This document shows positions 26,172 to 35,108 of a DNA stretch of 64,000 nt, piece after piece; within the stretch, counting starts at the first letter, position 1; each line of letters begins with the position of its first letter. Source of the DNA: Natranaerovirga pectinivora (GTDB lineage Bacteria > Bacillota > Clostridia > Lachnospirales > DSM-24629); NCBI RefSeq assembly GCF_004342165.1, contig NZ_SMAL01000003.1:248001-312000 (forward strand). Direction: 5' to 3'. Under the pieces are notes generated by a model. That model did not search any database. It was not told the DNA's origin and saw nothing but the letters and a program-made list of their open reading frames with translations. Position numbers and translations under genes: made by a program.

Positions 26172-26200
26172 ATTTTATCACTCTTGTATACATATGTCAA
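26172..26200 (-). promoter_or_regulatory. Promoter of uxuAB
   Basis: TTGACA (26195-26200) and TAAAAT (26172-26177) are separated by 17 bases on the minus strand. The spacer contains a GTATAC palindrome, so a bound repressor would block RNA polymerase directly. Confidence 0.8.
26184..26193. promoter_or_regulatory. GntR operator copy 2 inside the uxuA promoter spacer
   Basis: TTGTATACAT, core TGTATACA at 26185-26192, lies between the -35 and -10 elements of the uxuAB promoter. Confidence 0.72.
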
Positions 26201-26260
26201 TTATTTTCTTTCTTTCCCTTGACTCTCAGTTACTCATCCTACAAACAAGACTTTTTATGT

Positions 26261-26270
26261 ATGTATACAT
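26261..26270. promoter_or_regulatory. GntR operator copy 3
   Basis: A perfect ATGTATACAT palindrome about 95 bases upstream of the uxuA transcription start. With copies 1 and 2 it could support looping or cooperative binding. Confidence 0.65.
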
Positions 26271-26282
26271 TACTGTATTTTT

Positions 26283-26332
26283 AATAAAAAAATACGTACT
26301 ATCAACCTAAAAATTCAGGTATCTAGTACGTG
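26283..26332 (-). terminator. Terminator of the GntR regulator gene
   Basis: On the minus strand ACGTACTA/TAGTACGT arms with an inner ACCT/AGGT pairing are followed by a run of seven T. It lies just after the gntR stop and upstream of the uxuA promoter. Confidence 0.8.
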
Positions 26333-26336
26333 TTTA

Positions 26337-27008
26337 TTACTTAATATCTGTAAAATACTCTGGATACTCAAAAACCTTCTCAGAACTTTTACGAATACCA
26401 TTATAAAGATGCTCTTTAAAAACCTCTTGAAGTTTTTCTATATTATTAGTTACAATGCATTCAGCAAGCAATTTATGTTCTTCAAATAATTCATAAAGAA
26501 TGTTCTCTTCAATAATGTTAATGAACATTCTAAACCTCTCATAATGATGGCTAATGGATGTTATGAAAGATAGAACATTTTCCTTATTGGCTAATTTGAA
26601 AAGCATAGCGTGAAATTCATTATCTGACTTAATAAATTCTCTTGCCAACTCTTCTTGAGAATACCCTTGCTCAAATAATTTGTTTTGTTTGGTTAATAAT
26701 AAATTTAATTGAAACTGCTTGTTTTCTGTACAATTCTTACATAACTCTTGTATGACTGCAAACTCTAACTTTTCCCTTATATAAATAATATCCGTTATAT
26801 AATTAATGTCTATTAAAGTTACACTTGTTCCTTTGTGAGCTCTTATTTCTAATAAATTTTCATATTCCAATCTCTTAAACGCATCTCTGACAGGTGTTCT
26901 AGAAACATTGAATCTATTGGCAATCTCTATTTCTCCAATAGATTGTCCTGGTTTTATTTTTAATGATAATATTTCATCCTTTAATCTCGTATACACTTGA
27001 TTAGGCAT
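26337..27008 (-). CDS. GntR-family (FadR/FCD type) regulator of hexuronate genes
   Basis: An N-terminal winged helix (residues 1-70, with RFNVSRTPVRDAFKRLE) is followed by an all-helical FCD effector domain containing metal-ligand-like residues (DNEFHAML, SHHYERF, EEHKLL). It lies upstream of uxuAB on the same strand and should repress it; the inducer is probably a hexuronate or fructuronate. Operator palindromes lie in both promoters, so it likely also controls itself. The ATG at 27008 has no nearby ribosome site: the excellent AAGGAGGGG lies 32 bases upstream. In-frame ATT codons at 27032 or 27029 sit at proper distance, so the true protein may begin eight or seven residues earlier. Confidence 0.9.
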   Translation of the reverse strand: MPNQVYTRLKDEILSLKIKPGQSIGEIEIANRFNVSRTPVRDAFKRLEYENLLEIRAHKGTSVTLIDINYITDIIYIREKLEFAVIQELCKNCTENKQFQLNLLLTKQNKLFEQGYSQEELAREFIKSDNEFHAMLFKLANKENVLSFITSISHHYERFRMFINIIEENILYELFEEHKLLAECIVTNNIEKLQEVFKEHLYNGIRKSSEKVFEYPEYFTDIK

Positions 27009-27054
27009 ATTATTATCTTTCTTTTCAATAATAGAAATCCCCTCCTTAAAAGTA

Positions 27055-27064
27055 ATGTATACAA
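27055..27064. promoter_or_regulatory. GntR operator copy 4, at the regulator's own promoter
   Basis: ATGTATACAA lies immediately after the predicted transcription start of the regulator gene, a position suited to autorepression. Confidence 0.65.
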
Positions 27065-27072
27065 CTGATTAA

Positions 27073-27101
27073 AGTGTATCAGATTCTAAGATAGATTACA
27101 A
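27073..27101 (-). promoter_or_regulatory. Promoter of the GntR gene
   Basis: TTGTAA (27096-27101) and TACACT (27073-27078) have a 17-base spacer; the start would be near 27066, next to operator copy 4. Confidence 0.65.
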
Positions 27102-27357
27102 TTCAAAAAAAGAGGATATTTCTCCACAATATCAAAGAACTTACTTTACTTTAACTCTTCACAATCTTTAGCTGGTTGACAATGGGCCGATATATAAAGA
27201 AGCACGACCAAATAAATAGTCGTGCTTTCTTTATCATTGTAGATAATTTTCTATCTTTCTACATAAGAGAGCCCTGTTCCATGACAGGGAATGCAAGTCC
27301 TAAAATGCCCTTATCTATAAATCATACTTTTCAAGTAATATGGTGATATAGTCTCTA
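27102..27357. other. Intergenic stretch with hairpins, no gene
   Basis: Between the GntR promoter and the 76-residue membrane protein gene there is no supported frame. It holds the stem-loop at 27196-27232 and a small CCCTGT/ACAGGG hairpin near 27272-27290. On the minus strand a short frame, LRDAGIDRDYITILLEKYDL, overlaps and follows the end of the small membrane protein in another frame. Confidence 0.5.
27196..27232. terminator. Stem-loop terminator after the small membrane protein gene
   Basis: AAGCACGAC (27200-27208) and GTCGTGCTT (27219-27227) pair, extended by AAAGA/TCTTT with one bulged base. T-rich sequence follows on both strands, but the runs are short. Confidence 0.6.
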
Positions 27358-27588
27358 TCAATTCCTGCGTCTCTTAGTCATTTTCTTCTTTTCTTGTGAA
27401 GATATGTAGGCAAACACTCCTATACCTCCAGCGAAGAACCCACTCATCAAACCACTTATACCATTACCAATTGCATTTTCCAATACATTATGTGGAACAG
27501 GTAAGAGGAAATAGTTAATCAGAAAAGATATAAGCAATCCCATTCCTCCTCCAATAACGCCACTTAATATAGATTCTTTAATTTTCAT
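27358..27588 (-). CDS. Small membrane protein of unknown function (76 aa)
   Basis: Two hydrophobic, glycine-rich segments (about residues 7-28 and 42-62) are joined by a short loop, and the C-terminus is strongly basic (KKKMTKRRRN). I do not recognise a family. An AAGGAG-like ribosome site precedes the ATG. It stands between the chemoreceptor gene and the GntR gene on the same strand but is separated from both by gaps. Confidence 0.6.
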   Translation of the reverse strand: MKIKESILSGVIGGGMGLLISFLINYFLLPVPHNVLENAIGNGISGLMSGFFAGGIGVFAYISSQEKKKMTKRRRN

Positions 27589-27678
27589 ATGTAAATACTC
27601 CTTATTTTTTTCCCATTATGGTTTTTTCATAATAAGTGTACCATAGACTTTTCTAAACTATCTCAGCCTATTATCTAC

Positions 27679-29079
27679 TTATCTTCTAATATTCATTGCA
27701 AAGTCTTTACTGTAATGTTTAAAATTTTGTGTATGCACCTCTAATTGTTTCAGTTTTAAATTTATTTCATCAGTTGTATATTTGTTATTATTAGCAACAA
27801 GTTCTTTTGCAAGGGTATGAAGCTCTTTATGTGATTGATACAGTTTTAAAAAAAGTTCTTCTTGATTTCCATTTTTCTTAATGGACTCATAGTATCGTCC
27901 AATATTGCATTCAGTATGGTTATCTATGTCATTTTCTGAGATATTAGCAAAATTACATAATACATTATAAACTTTCCATTTTAGTGTAGAATGTTCAATA
28001 GCAGCAAGTTCTAATGACTGCTCCATATTTAAGTTCTTATACCATGGTACAGCTTTATTTCTATGCTTAATAACTTTTTCGCTCAAGTTATAAACACCTT
28101 GTCCTGTCCTCATGCATACCTCTGTTAATAATTTTGATTCTTCTTCCAATGCATTGATTTTCTCATCAATGCTAATCATTGTTGCGCTTTCTTCTTCAAT
28201 ACTAGAGGATATATCTTCAAATGACGTGCCAATATCATTTAGATTATATTCCATATAATCAATAGCTGATTTCGAATTTGAAATCGCTTCTTTTGAATAA
28301 TCAAATACTTTTGCTGTAGCATCTATTTTAAGTGTAACGCTAGAAAATTCATTTGTAAGATTATCAATCTTTTCTTTGATACTGCCTGTTGAAATTTTTG
28401 TACTGTCCGCTAATTTTTTTATTTCATCAGCAATGACAGCAAAACCCCGACCACTTTCACCTGCTCTCGCTGATTCAATTGATGCATTTAATGCTAATAG
28501 ATTTGTTTGTTCCGCTACATCATTAATAAATTTACTAATGTTTGCAATATCTTTAATGTCTGTAACAAGACTTAGAATTTCTACTTTTAATGCTATTATT
28601 TCATCGTAAGCATCTTCTATATGTTTAAACGTCTTTGTAATGGATTGTATAGATTCTTGAGCTTTATTAATAGTATCAAGCGTTTTCGTCATTGACGTTT
28701 GAACTTGAGAAGCAACATCTTCAATAGCTGAGCTCATTTCATTAGTACTCAAATGTATTTTCTTTATTTCTTTTCTTTGATTGGTAATATAATCAATCAT
28801 TTGCTTTATATAATTCATTTCTGTAAGATCATTTATAATCTCACAAGTGTCTAAAAATAGTTCACGGATTTGTTCTGTTTTAATTTCTAATAATTCATTG
28901 ATGTCATCAGTTATAGGTGTAGAAGTTTTTATTGATAATACTTCTCCAAACCCGTTAAATTTAGAACATTGATTTAACGTTACCGCTAATTCTGACCTTA
29001 ATAAATCTACTTGATCAGACTCAATTTTTGAAAAATCTTCTTTATCCCTTTTGCCATTATTATTAAATAGTATCCTCAT
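27679..29079 (-). CDS. Soluble methyl-accepting chemotaxis protein with CZB zinc-binding domain
   Basis: A cytoplasmic chemoreceptor without membrane segments. The conserved signalling hairpin tip is [36 protein letters not shown] (written in parts: [18 protein letters not shown], then [18 protein letters not shown]), flanked by long coiled coils. The C-terminal 120 residues form a CZB domain with [15 protein letters not shown] and HKELH, the usual zinc ligands His, Cys, His, His. CZB receptors sense zinc or oxidants such as hypochlorite. The start is the ATG at 29079 behind GGAGG; a TTG at 29097 is inside the ribosome site. No che genes are nearby. Confidence 0.88.
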   Translation of the reverse strand: MRILFNNNGKRDKEDFSKIESDQVDLLRSELAVTLNQCSKFNGFGEVLSIKTSTPITDDINELLEIKTEQIRELFLDTCEIINDLTEMNYIKQMIDYITNQRKEIKKIHLSTNEMSSAIEDVASQVQTSMTKTLDTINKAQESIQSITKTFKHIEDAYDEIIALKVEILSLVTDIKDIANISKFINDVAEQTNLLALNASIESARAGESGRGFAVIADEIKKLADSTKISTGSIKEKIDNLTNEFSSVTLKIDATAKVFDYSKEAISNSKSAIDYMEYNLNDIGTSFEDISSSIEEESATMISIDEKINALEEESKLLTEVCMRTGQGVYNLSEKVIKHRNKAVPWYKNLNMEQSLELAAIEHSTLKWKVYNVLCNFANISENDIDNHTECNIGRYYESIKKNGNQEELFLKLYQSHKELHTLAKELVANNNKYTTDEINLKLKQLEVHTQNFKHYSKDFAMNIRR

Positions 29080-29168
29080 ATAAAAAAATACCTCCAATTA
29101 CTCAAGTTTATACCTCTTGTCCTAAGAAACATATTGAAAACAGTATCTTTATTTGTGCTGATAAAACT

Positions 29169-29199
29169 TAAGAGGTAATTGCTTTGCAACCACCTCTTA
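29169..29199 (-). terminator. Probable terminator of the glycoside operon
   Basis: Arms TAAGAGGT and ACCTCTTA enclose an inner TTGC/GCAA pairing, just after the HAD gene stop. The T-run is weak, so termination may be partial. Confidence 0.55.
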
Positions 29200-29202
29200 G
29201 CT

Positions 29203-30012
29203 CTATGACAAGTTTTTTTTCATATTCAAAAGTAGGTCCTCTTGAATTTCCTTATTAAATTGTTGAACAAGAAACAGGTGTAAATACTTATGTTTTAAGT
29301 CAATCCATGATAATGATTCTTTTGCCGCTAATATAGGAAAGAACCATATTTGATTATTTTCAGCTGCTTTGTAATCACCAAGGGCATCGCCAACCATAAT
29401 CATTTTATCTCTCTCGTAACCCATTCCAATAAGCTTATTAATACATTCACTTTTGGTGCCATCTGCTTGAGAGTAGAAATAGTCAACTAACTTAAATAAT
29501 CCACATTTTTGCCACTCATCTTTTATAGCTGAAAAGTTTGCTGAAGATACTACTGCAATGTCAGCTTTTGATTTAATTAGCTCTATTGTATCCATTACGC
29601 CATCGAATGGTTGAGCCAATGGCAATACCTCTATCTTCGAGTTAACTAAGTCGGACCACTCTAATGCTTTACCCATAATCTCTAGCCCTGTTTGTTTATA
29701 TTTCTCCCGAAGACTTTCATCAGACAAAGCTTTTGTTGTTTCTATCCATTCTGCGAACACGTTCAGCTGTTCATTATCAACTAATTCTGGATGTAGGGTC
29801 AATATAGCCAAAAATCCCTGGAATCGGTTAATCCCTCGCATTAGACTATATAAGTTTATATTATTCCATTGATCTAATATTGTATTTTTTTTAGAATCGT
29901 CTATATCCCATACTTTAATAAAGGCTGGTCCAAAAGCCTCTTTATGTTTAATCGTCATAGAATCAATGGCACAACCATCTGAATCGATACATACTAAAAA
30001 TTTATTTTTCAT
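29203..30012 (-). CDS. HAD-superfamily hydrolase
   Basis: A haloacid dehalogenase-like phosphatase of about 269 residues. The nucleophile motif is FLVCIDSDGCAID near the start, motif II is VVSSAN, and motif III/IV includes KMIMVGDALGDYKAAE. The cap domain is helical (residues about 20-150). It is the last gene of the sugar operon. The ribosome site GGGTGAT overlaps the stop codon of the GH3 gene and fits the ATG at 30012 better than the one at 30024, implying coupled translation. It probably dephosphorylates a sugar phosphate, but the substrate is not known. Confidence 0.82.
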   Translation of the reverse strand: MKNKFLVCIDSDGCAIDSMTIKHKEAFGPAFIKVWDIDDSKKNTILDQWNNINLYSLMRGINRFQGFLAILTLHPELVDNEQLNVFAEWIETTKALSDESLREKYKQTGLEIMGKALEWSDLVNSKIEVLPLAQPFDGVMDTIELIKSKADIAVVSSANFSAIKDEWQKCGLFKLVDYFYSQADGTKSECINKLIGMGYERDKMIMVGDALGDYKAAENNQIWFFPILAAKESLSWIDLKHKYLHLFLVQQFNKEIQEDLLLNMKKNLS

Positions 30013-30016
30013 CAAA

Positions 30017-31774
30017 TCACCCATATAATTTGGCTTCCCAGCGATTACAGAAATAATGTTCTTTTACTTCACCTTTAAATTCTGATTTTCCACACATTTT
30101 TTCAACGACAGCTTTTATGTTTTCTCTTGTACTTCCAAATGCATTGATAAAGGTCTTTACCTGCGGTATATCAATTAGATGATTTGTATAGTTCAAGCTA
30201 ATGCCAATTGTAGGCACTTCTGGAATATACCATGGCAGCTCTTGGCTATGATGCTGGCTCCACTTAATTCTCACATTGTTTTCTTGAGCATATCCTTTAA
30301 TATTGATTGCTACTAAAACCAAATCATATTTTTCCTGAAACTCTTTCCTTGGTCCTCTACCAAGCATCTTAACCATATTCATTGGGTTTGGTCCATTTTC
30401 TGCTTCCAAATCATAAAAACACGGTGCCAATGTTACATCAAAACCTGCTTGTTCTAACTCTTCAATCATTATTTGTCGAGATGGATCCGGTATGTATTCA
30501 ATGGTTGTTGGTACAGATTGAACATAAACCAACCAAATCTTTTTCTTTTCTAATGGATTTACAGGAATTAATTTAGCAGCATCTTTTACAAGAGTTGTAC
30601 ATCTATCAGCTGCTAACCTTCTAAAACCTAAATATTCCTCTGTGTTAACTGTTGTATTTATTAAATCTGGATTAGGAATCGCTACTGAAGGATTCATTAA
30701 TTCCAGTTTTGCTTTCAATCCTAAAATTCTTGTAACAGCATCATTCAAACGTTCAATTGTTAATATATTATTTTCAATACCCTTTTTAACAAACGCAATA
30801 TCTTCTTCAATATCGTTGGCAAATAGTATCATATCACAGCCTGCAGCTATAGCAAGGGGCATTGCTTCTTCCCTTTTTTTCATTGCTGCTAAACCAACCA
30901 TATGGGTTGCGTCAGTTAAAAGAAGTCCATTATACCCCATTTCCTCTCTGAGCAAATCCGTCAAAAGTTCCGGTGCTAAAGTAGCTGGCATAATTTCTTC
31001 ATCTTTAATCCCTGGTCTTAATTTTCTACTCATCTCTGGTAGCGCAATATGTCCTACCATAATGGACTCAATACCTTCATTGATTAATTCGTTATATACT
31101 TTGCCGTAAGTACTTTTCCATTCATCTACACTCAAATCATTAACACCCATGACCAAATGCTGATCCAGCTCTTCTACACCGTCTCCAGGAAAATGTTTAA
31201 TACAGCAAGCCATATTAGGATTACCATCTTTAGCACCCTTAATAAATGCTTTTGTATTTCTTATAACTGTTTCAGGGTTATCCCCAAAACATCTTGTGTT
31301 TACGATTGTATTTCTCCAATTCATATATATGTCTGCAACAGGATTAAATAACCAGTTACATCCAACACTCGTTGCTTCACGAGCAGAAACCAAGCCCATA
31401 TGATAGGCTGTTTCTTCTGATTCATTTGCAGCTGCTTGAGCAGCAGTAGCCACAAAAGTTCCTTCATTTGGAAGACAACCAATTCCTCCATCATCACAGT
31501 TTGCTGCAATAAGCAGAGGAATCCTAGATGATTTTTGATAAGTCGTATTTTGCAAATAAACAGCTTCCTTATTACCACCTTGCCAACGAAGACCACCTTG
31601 ATGGTATTTATCTAGGATCTCTTTAATCCTAGCTTCGTTGACACCCGGTTCAGTTTTTAGCATAATGAACAATTGTCCGATTTTTTCTTCCAAAGACATT
31701 GTTTCTAAATTATGATTAACCCACTCAATTTGCTCATCATTGAGTTGATATGGTTTTTTTCTTAAATCGACCAT
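30017..31774 (-). CDS. Glycoside hydrolase family 3 (NagZ-like beta-N-acetylhexosaminidase/beta-glucosidase)
   Basis: A GH3 enzyme of 585 residues without signal peptide, so it acts inside the cell. The probable nucleophile is Asp288 in GLLLTDATHM. The motif KHFPGDGVEELDQH (193-206) corresponds to the NagZ signature KHFPGHGxxxxDSH, with Asp in place of the second His but with Asp204 and His206 retained. The C-terminal half resembles the second GH3 domain, with less clear similarity. It follows the second permease gene by 15 bases, with a stem-loop and a strong AAGGAGG site between. Substrate is probably an N-acetyl-sugar glycoside, but other beta-glycosides are possible. Confidence 0.85.
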   Translation of the reverse strand: MVDLRKKPYQLNDEQIEWVNHNLETMSLEEKIGQLFIMLKTEPGVNEARIKEILDKYHQGGLRWQGGNKEAVYLQNTTYQKSSRIPLLIAANCDDGGIGCLPNEGTFVATAAQAAANESEETAYHMGLVSAREATSVGCNWLFNPVADIYMNWRNTIVNTRCFGDNPETVIRNTKAFIKGAKDGNPNMACCIKHFPGDGVEELDQHLVMGVNDLSVDEWKSTYGKVYNELINEGIESIMVGHIALPEMSRKLRPGIKDEEIMPATLAPELLTDLLREEMGYNGLLLTDATHMVGLAAMKKREEAMPLAIAAGCDMILFANDIEEDIAFVKKGIENNILTIERLNDAVTRILGLKAKLELMNPSVAIPNPDLINTTVNTEEYLGFRRLAADRCTTLVKDAAKLIPVNPLEKKKIWLVYVQSVPTTIEYIPDPSRQIMIEELEQAGFDVTLAPCFYDLEAENGPNPMNMVKMLGRGPRKEFQEKYDLVLVAINIKGYAQENNVRIKWSQHHSQELPWYIPEVPTIGISLNYTNHLIDIPQVKTFINAFGSTRENIKAVVEKMCGKSEFKGEVKEHYFCNRWEAKLYG

Positions 31775-31784
31775 TGTTACCTCC

Positions 31785-31806
31785 TTAGCTTAGCTTGCTA
31801 AGCTAA
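31785..31806 (-). promoter_or_regulatory. Intercistronic stem-loop at the permease/GH3 junction
   Basis: A perfect 10-base stem (TTAGCTTAGC with GCTAAGCTAA, 2-base loop) covers the permease stop codon, and its base touches the AAGGAGG ribosome site of the GH3 gene. It could adjust translation or mRNA stability at this junction. There is no T-run, so it is not a terminator. Confidence 0.55.
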
Positions 31807-32821
31807 GCTCTTTTCTTTCTTTTATTTTTGCTTTCGCTTCTTTGATTCTAGCTTTCTCTCTTTTTCGTAAATCAGGGATATGTCGATTAGCTAAAAAAGC
31901 AAGGAAACCGATAAATAATATCATGTTAATCGTTGTGTTAAGAGCAGTGGAAATCTGTAATGCTACCATTCCGAAACCAAATAACCTTATAGTTAATGAT
32001 GCACTGATAATACCAAGCGCTATATTACTGCGTCGTGATAAATATGTACCGATAAACATTGGGAACGTCATCGCAATAACTGCACTGTTACTTGTCATAC
32101 CCAGTGTTGGTAATAACGCACCTGCCATAGCTGCACTTAAAACCCCTGCAATAGCAACCAATCCACCGGCAATGGTATAACAAATTACAACATGCCTAAA
32201 CACATTAATTCCTGAAGTCTTTGCTATTTTCTGAGAACCCCTCATTGCTTGCATCTCATATCTGAACTTTGTATATGTAAATAATACAAATACAAAAAGG
32301 GTAGCTAACCCTAGGACCATCAGTGTAAAATTAGGATTTACAAGCATTCTAGTATTTGGCGCACCAAATAACTGAAGCCCAAGTCCTCTTGAACCTGCAA
32401 ATGCAAGACTTTCATAAACCATTGCCATACCCAATCCTAAGATAACTGGTGGTACGCGGAAAGTGATAAATATCATACCCACAACAAAACCTGCAAGCAA
32501 TCCAAATAAAATAGCCATTATAAGTACGCCTATTCCATTGAATCCCAGTCTCAAAGCGATGTTACCACCAATAATGGTGGCAACTAATCGCTGTGCTCCT
32601 AGTGATAAGTCAAATCTTCCGCTTCCAAGGTTTAAGGATAATGCAAAGGCTATGAGTGCTGTTACACCTAAATCTCTAATGATGTTTCTAATATCCAGCA
32701 TTGACGAAATCAGATGTCCTCCAGTCTGCATATAAACAATTACTTCCATTATAAGCCCTACTACCAATGGCACAGAAAGTACATATGCAGTTTTATAAAT
32801 ATTCTTTTTATTTTTCATCAT
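31790..32821 (-). CDS. Sugar ABC transporter permease (RbsC-like), second
   Basis: A 343-residue membrane protein with about nine to ten hydrophobic segments and the FDLSLGAQ segment near residue 70 typical of ribose/galactofuranose-type permeases (BPD_transp_2 family). It ends in a charged tail rich in Lys, Arg and Glu. With the other permease, the RbsA-like ATPase and the lipoprotein it forms one importer. Confidence 0.88.
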   Translation of the reverse strand: MMKNKKNIYKTAYVLSVPLVVGLIMEVIVYMQTGGHLISSMLDIRNIIRDLGVTALIAFALSLNLGSGRFDLSLGAQRLVATIIGGNIALRLGFNGIGVLIMAILFGLLAGFVVGMIFITFRVPPVILGLGMAMVYESLAFAGSRGLGLQLFGAPNTRMLVNPNFTLMVLGLATLFVFVLFTYTKFRYEMQAMRGSQKIAKTSGINVFRHVVICYTIAGGLVAIAGVLSAAMAGALLPTLGMTSNSAVIAMTFPMFIGTYLSRRSNIALGIISASLTIRLFGFGMVALQISTALNTTINMILFIGFLAFLANRHIPDLRKREKARIKEAKAKIKERKELSLAS

Positions 32822-32846
32822 AGTCTTACTCCTTTACTCAAATGAT

Positions 32847-34121
32847 TTACTTTAAACCACGGCGCTCAAGAATATTATCTGTTGAAAATTGAGCAGTTAC
32901 ATTCATAAGAAATTCATAATCAACATCTTCATTATATACTTTAAGTAAATTCTTAATTTCATCAGCAGTATAAACATACATATCGTCACGTGTATCTAAT
33001 TGTGATAACAATCCATATTCTTGTGCATTGGCAACAACCAATGGCGCTGGTCCCATTACAATAGCTCTACCTTCTGGCTTGATAGCATCTCCATGACCTG
33101 TAATACCGTTGTATAAAAGAACAACACCATATGCATCATTTACTGTTCCTGCATAAATAATTGCACCATCTAAAGTAGGGTTACCTGTTGAGTCTAACGT
33201 TTCAAAAGCTCTCTTTGTATTTTCACCGAAGTTTGCTTGACAAAGTACTTTAATATTCTTTCCTAATGCTCTTTCAACTTCATCAATAGCCGTTGAAAAA
33301 GTATCTACTGTTGCATATACAGATAATATCGCATCAAACCTACCTGTTTGAAGCAAACTGGAAACACCAGATAAATAACCATCCATATTAGAGAAACCAG
33401 GAACAATAGTAATGTTCACATCTTCTCTGCCTGTACTAATTGGTGATGTTGCATTTGTTCTTGCTAAATCCGCTACATCACGGTCATAGGTTAAGTCATA
33501 TTTAACTCGAAGTGTCTCAAGCATTGATCTCGTTGCCTCATTATGAGAGGATACACCCATTGCCGATCCACCTGAAACGATAATGAAATTTGCTGGTTCA
33601 GCAGAATCAAATTGTGAATCTATAAGTTCACCATAAGCGCTAGCAACTCTAGACAAAGCAATACCAGTAACTCCCATAAACGTTGGCACTTCAACAACTT
33701 CTTCATATAACCTAGATGATACTACTGCCGTATAAATACCTAACTCATCTGCTCTAGACACAAGTTGTTCCGTACCATCAGTAACTGAAGATAAGAAACC
33801 GTCAGCACCTGCTGCATATGCGTTTTCAAGAAAAGTGATTAATTGTGACGTATCAGAAATTGCTTCTGAAAATATGAAGTCAATGCCTAATGCTGGTCCT
33901 ATGTGACTTTCCAAATATCTCATTCTTGTTTGAGTTGATGCATCCATGGAATTCCATGCAACAGCAATCGTAATATTCTCTTGAGGTTTATTAGTGTCAT
34001 TATTGTTTGAAACTTGATTGTTATTGGAATCTTCATTTTGAGTTTCTCCTGAACTTCCACACCCTGCTAAACTAAAAACAAGTACTAATACTGCCATTAT
34101 AAAAGCTAATTTCTTTTTCAT
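32847..34121 (-). CDS. Sugar ABC transporter substrate-binding lipoprotein
   Basis: The N-terminus is a lipoprotein signal with lipobox LAGC, Cys21 being the lipidated residue, followed by a Ser/Asn-rich linker. The rest has the periplasmic-binding-protein fold (ITIAVAWNSMD, then DGFLSSVTDGTEQLV). At 424 residues it is longer than ribose-binding proteins. It captures the substrate outside the membrane for the two neighbouring permeases. Which sugar it binds is not evident; the operon's GH2 and GH3 enzymes point to an oligosaccharide or glycoside. Confidence 0.87.
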   Translation of the reverse strand: MKKKLAFIMAVLVLVFSLAGCGSSGETQNEDSNNNQVSNNNDTNKPQENITIAVAWNSMDASTQTRMRYLESHIGPALGIDFIFSEAISDTSQLITFLENAYAAGADGFLSSVTDGTEQLVSRADELGIYTAVVSSRLYEEVVEVPTFMGVTGIALSRVASAYGELIDSQFDSAEPANFIIVSGGSAMGVSSHNEATRSMLETLRVKYDLTYDRDVADLARTNATSPISTGREDVNITIVPGFSNMDGYLSGVSSLLQTGRFDAILSVYATVDTFSTAIDEVERALGKNIKVLCQANFGENTKRAFETLDSTGNPTLDGAIIYAGTVNDAYGVVLLYNGITGHGDAIKPEGRAIVMGPAPLVVANAQEYGLLSQLDTRDDMYVYTADEIKNLLKVYNEDVDYEFLMNVTAQFSTDNILERRGLK

Positions 34122-34139
34122 TTTCTTTTCCTCCTAAAA

Positions 34140-35099
34140 TTATATTTCTTTGTCTGGTAACCTGTCAGGTCTTTTTTGACCTGCAAATATCAATGTTAGA
34201 AAGATAATCCCTCTAACTAATTGCAAAATAGTTGGACTAACGCCCACCATTAACAATCCATTGTTTAATAATGTAACTGTTATAGCGCCAAGTACCCCTG
34301 CGTATATGTAAGATCTAGTTCCACCAAATACGGACATTCCTCCAAGTACAATGGCAAGAACAACATCCATATTTAGACTTGAGGCAGTATTAACACCTAT
34401 TGTTCCCGTACGAATACTCGTCATTATTGCTGCCAACCCAATACCAACACCAGAAATTATAAACGCCAGCATTAAATATTTTTTTGTATAGATACCACTT
34501 TGTTCTGCACAGAAGTTATTGGATCCAATAAATTTAATAGACCTTCCAATTCCTGTAAAGTGAAATAAAATTGCACATAGTATGAAGTAAACGATAAATG
34601 ACCAGTAATGAAAGTTCCCCCTTGTCAATGCAGATGTCATAGCATATGGTAATCTTATAGTTCCTGCTCCCAATATTGTCTGAAGAATAGCTTGAAACAG
34701 TACCATCATAACAATGGATACGAACATAACACTCACTTTCAATACTGTACTTAAAACTGCTGTCACTATCATAATTAATATAGCAACGGCTATAGCAACA
34801 ACAATCATGATCACAACAGATTCTGTCATCAAATAAACATTAGCCATTATTGCTGCCGTTATTGCTGTGGTGGCTCCTAAAGCAATACTGATATTCCCTG
34901 TTCCGAAAATAAACACTGCCCCTGTTGCTACAGTAGCGACAATAATCGCCTGGGTTACAATTAAGTTCAAATTTCTTGCACTACCGAATCTCCCGTTTGT
35001 CGCTATATTGAACCCAATACCCATAACCAGCAACAGTACAATTGGTGCTATCCTAATAAAAAATTGTTGTTCATTTAATTGGATTAACTTTGCTTTCAT
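34140..35099 (-). CDS. Sugar ABC transporter permease (RbsC-like), first
   Basis: A 319-residue permease with about nine hydrophobic segments and the conserved GNISIALGATTAI and LGGMSVFGGTRS segments of RbsC-type proteins. It starts nine bases after the ATPase gene and is followed by the lipoprotein gene. Two distinct permeases imply a heterodimeric channel. Confidence 0.88.
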   Translation of the reverse strand: MKAKLIQLNEQQFFIRIAPIVLLLVMGIGFNIATNGRFGSARNLNLIVTQAIIVATVATGAVFIFGTGNISIALGATTAITAAIMANVYLMTESVVIMIVVAIAVAILIMIVTAVLSTVLKVSVMFVSIVMMVLFQAILQTILGAGTIRLPYAMTSALTRGNFHYWSFIVYFILCAILFHFTGIGRSIKFIGSNNFCAEQSGIYTKKYLMLAFIISGVGIGLAAIMTSIRTGTIGVNTASSLNMDVVLAIVLGGMSVFGGTRSYIYAGVLGAITVTLLNNGLLMVGVSPTILQLVRGIIFLTLIFAGQKRPDRLPDKEI

Positions 35100-35108
35100 T
35101 TCTACCTC

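Noticed and set aside
27175-27196. TTGACA followed by TATATA between the GntR and small membrane protein genes
   Set aside because: The spacing is only about nine bases, too short for a sigma-A promoter.
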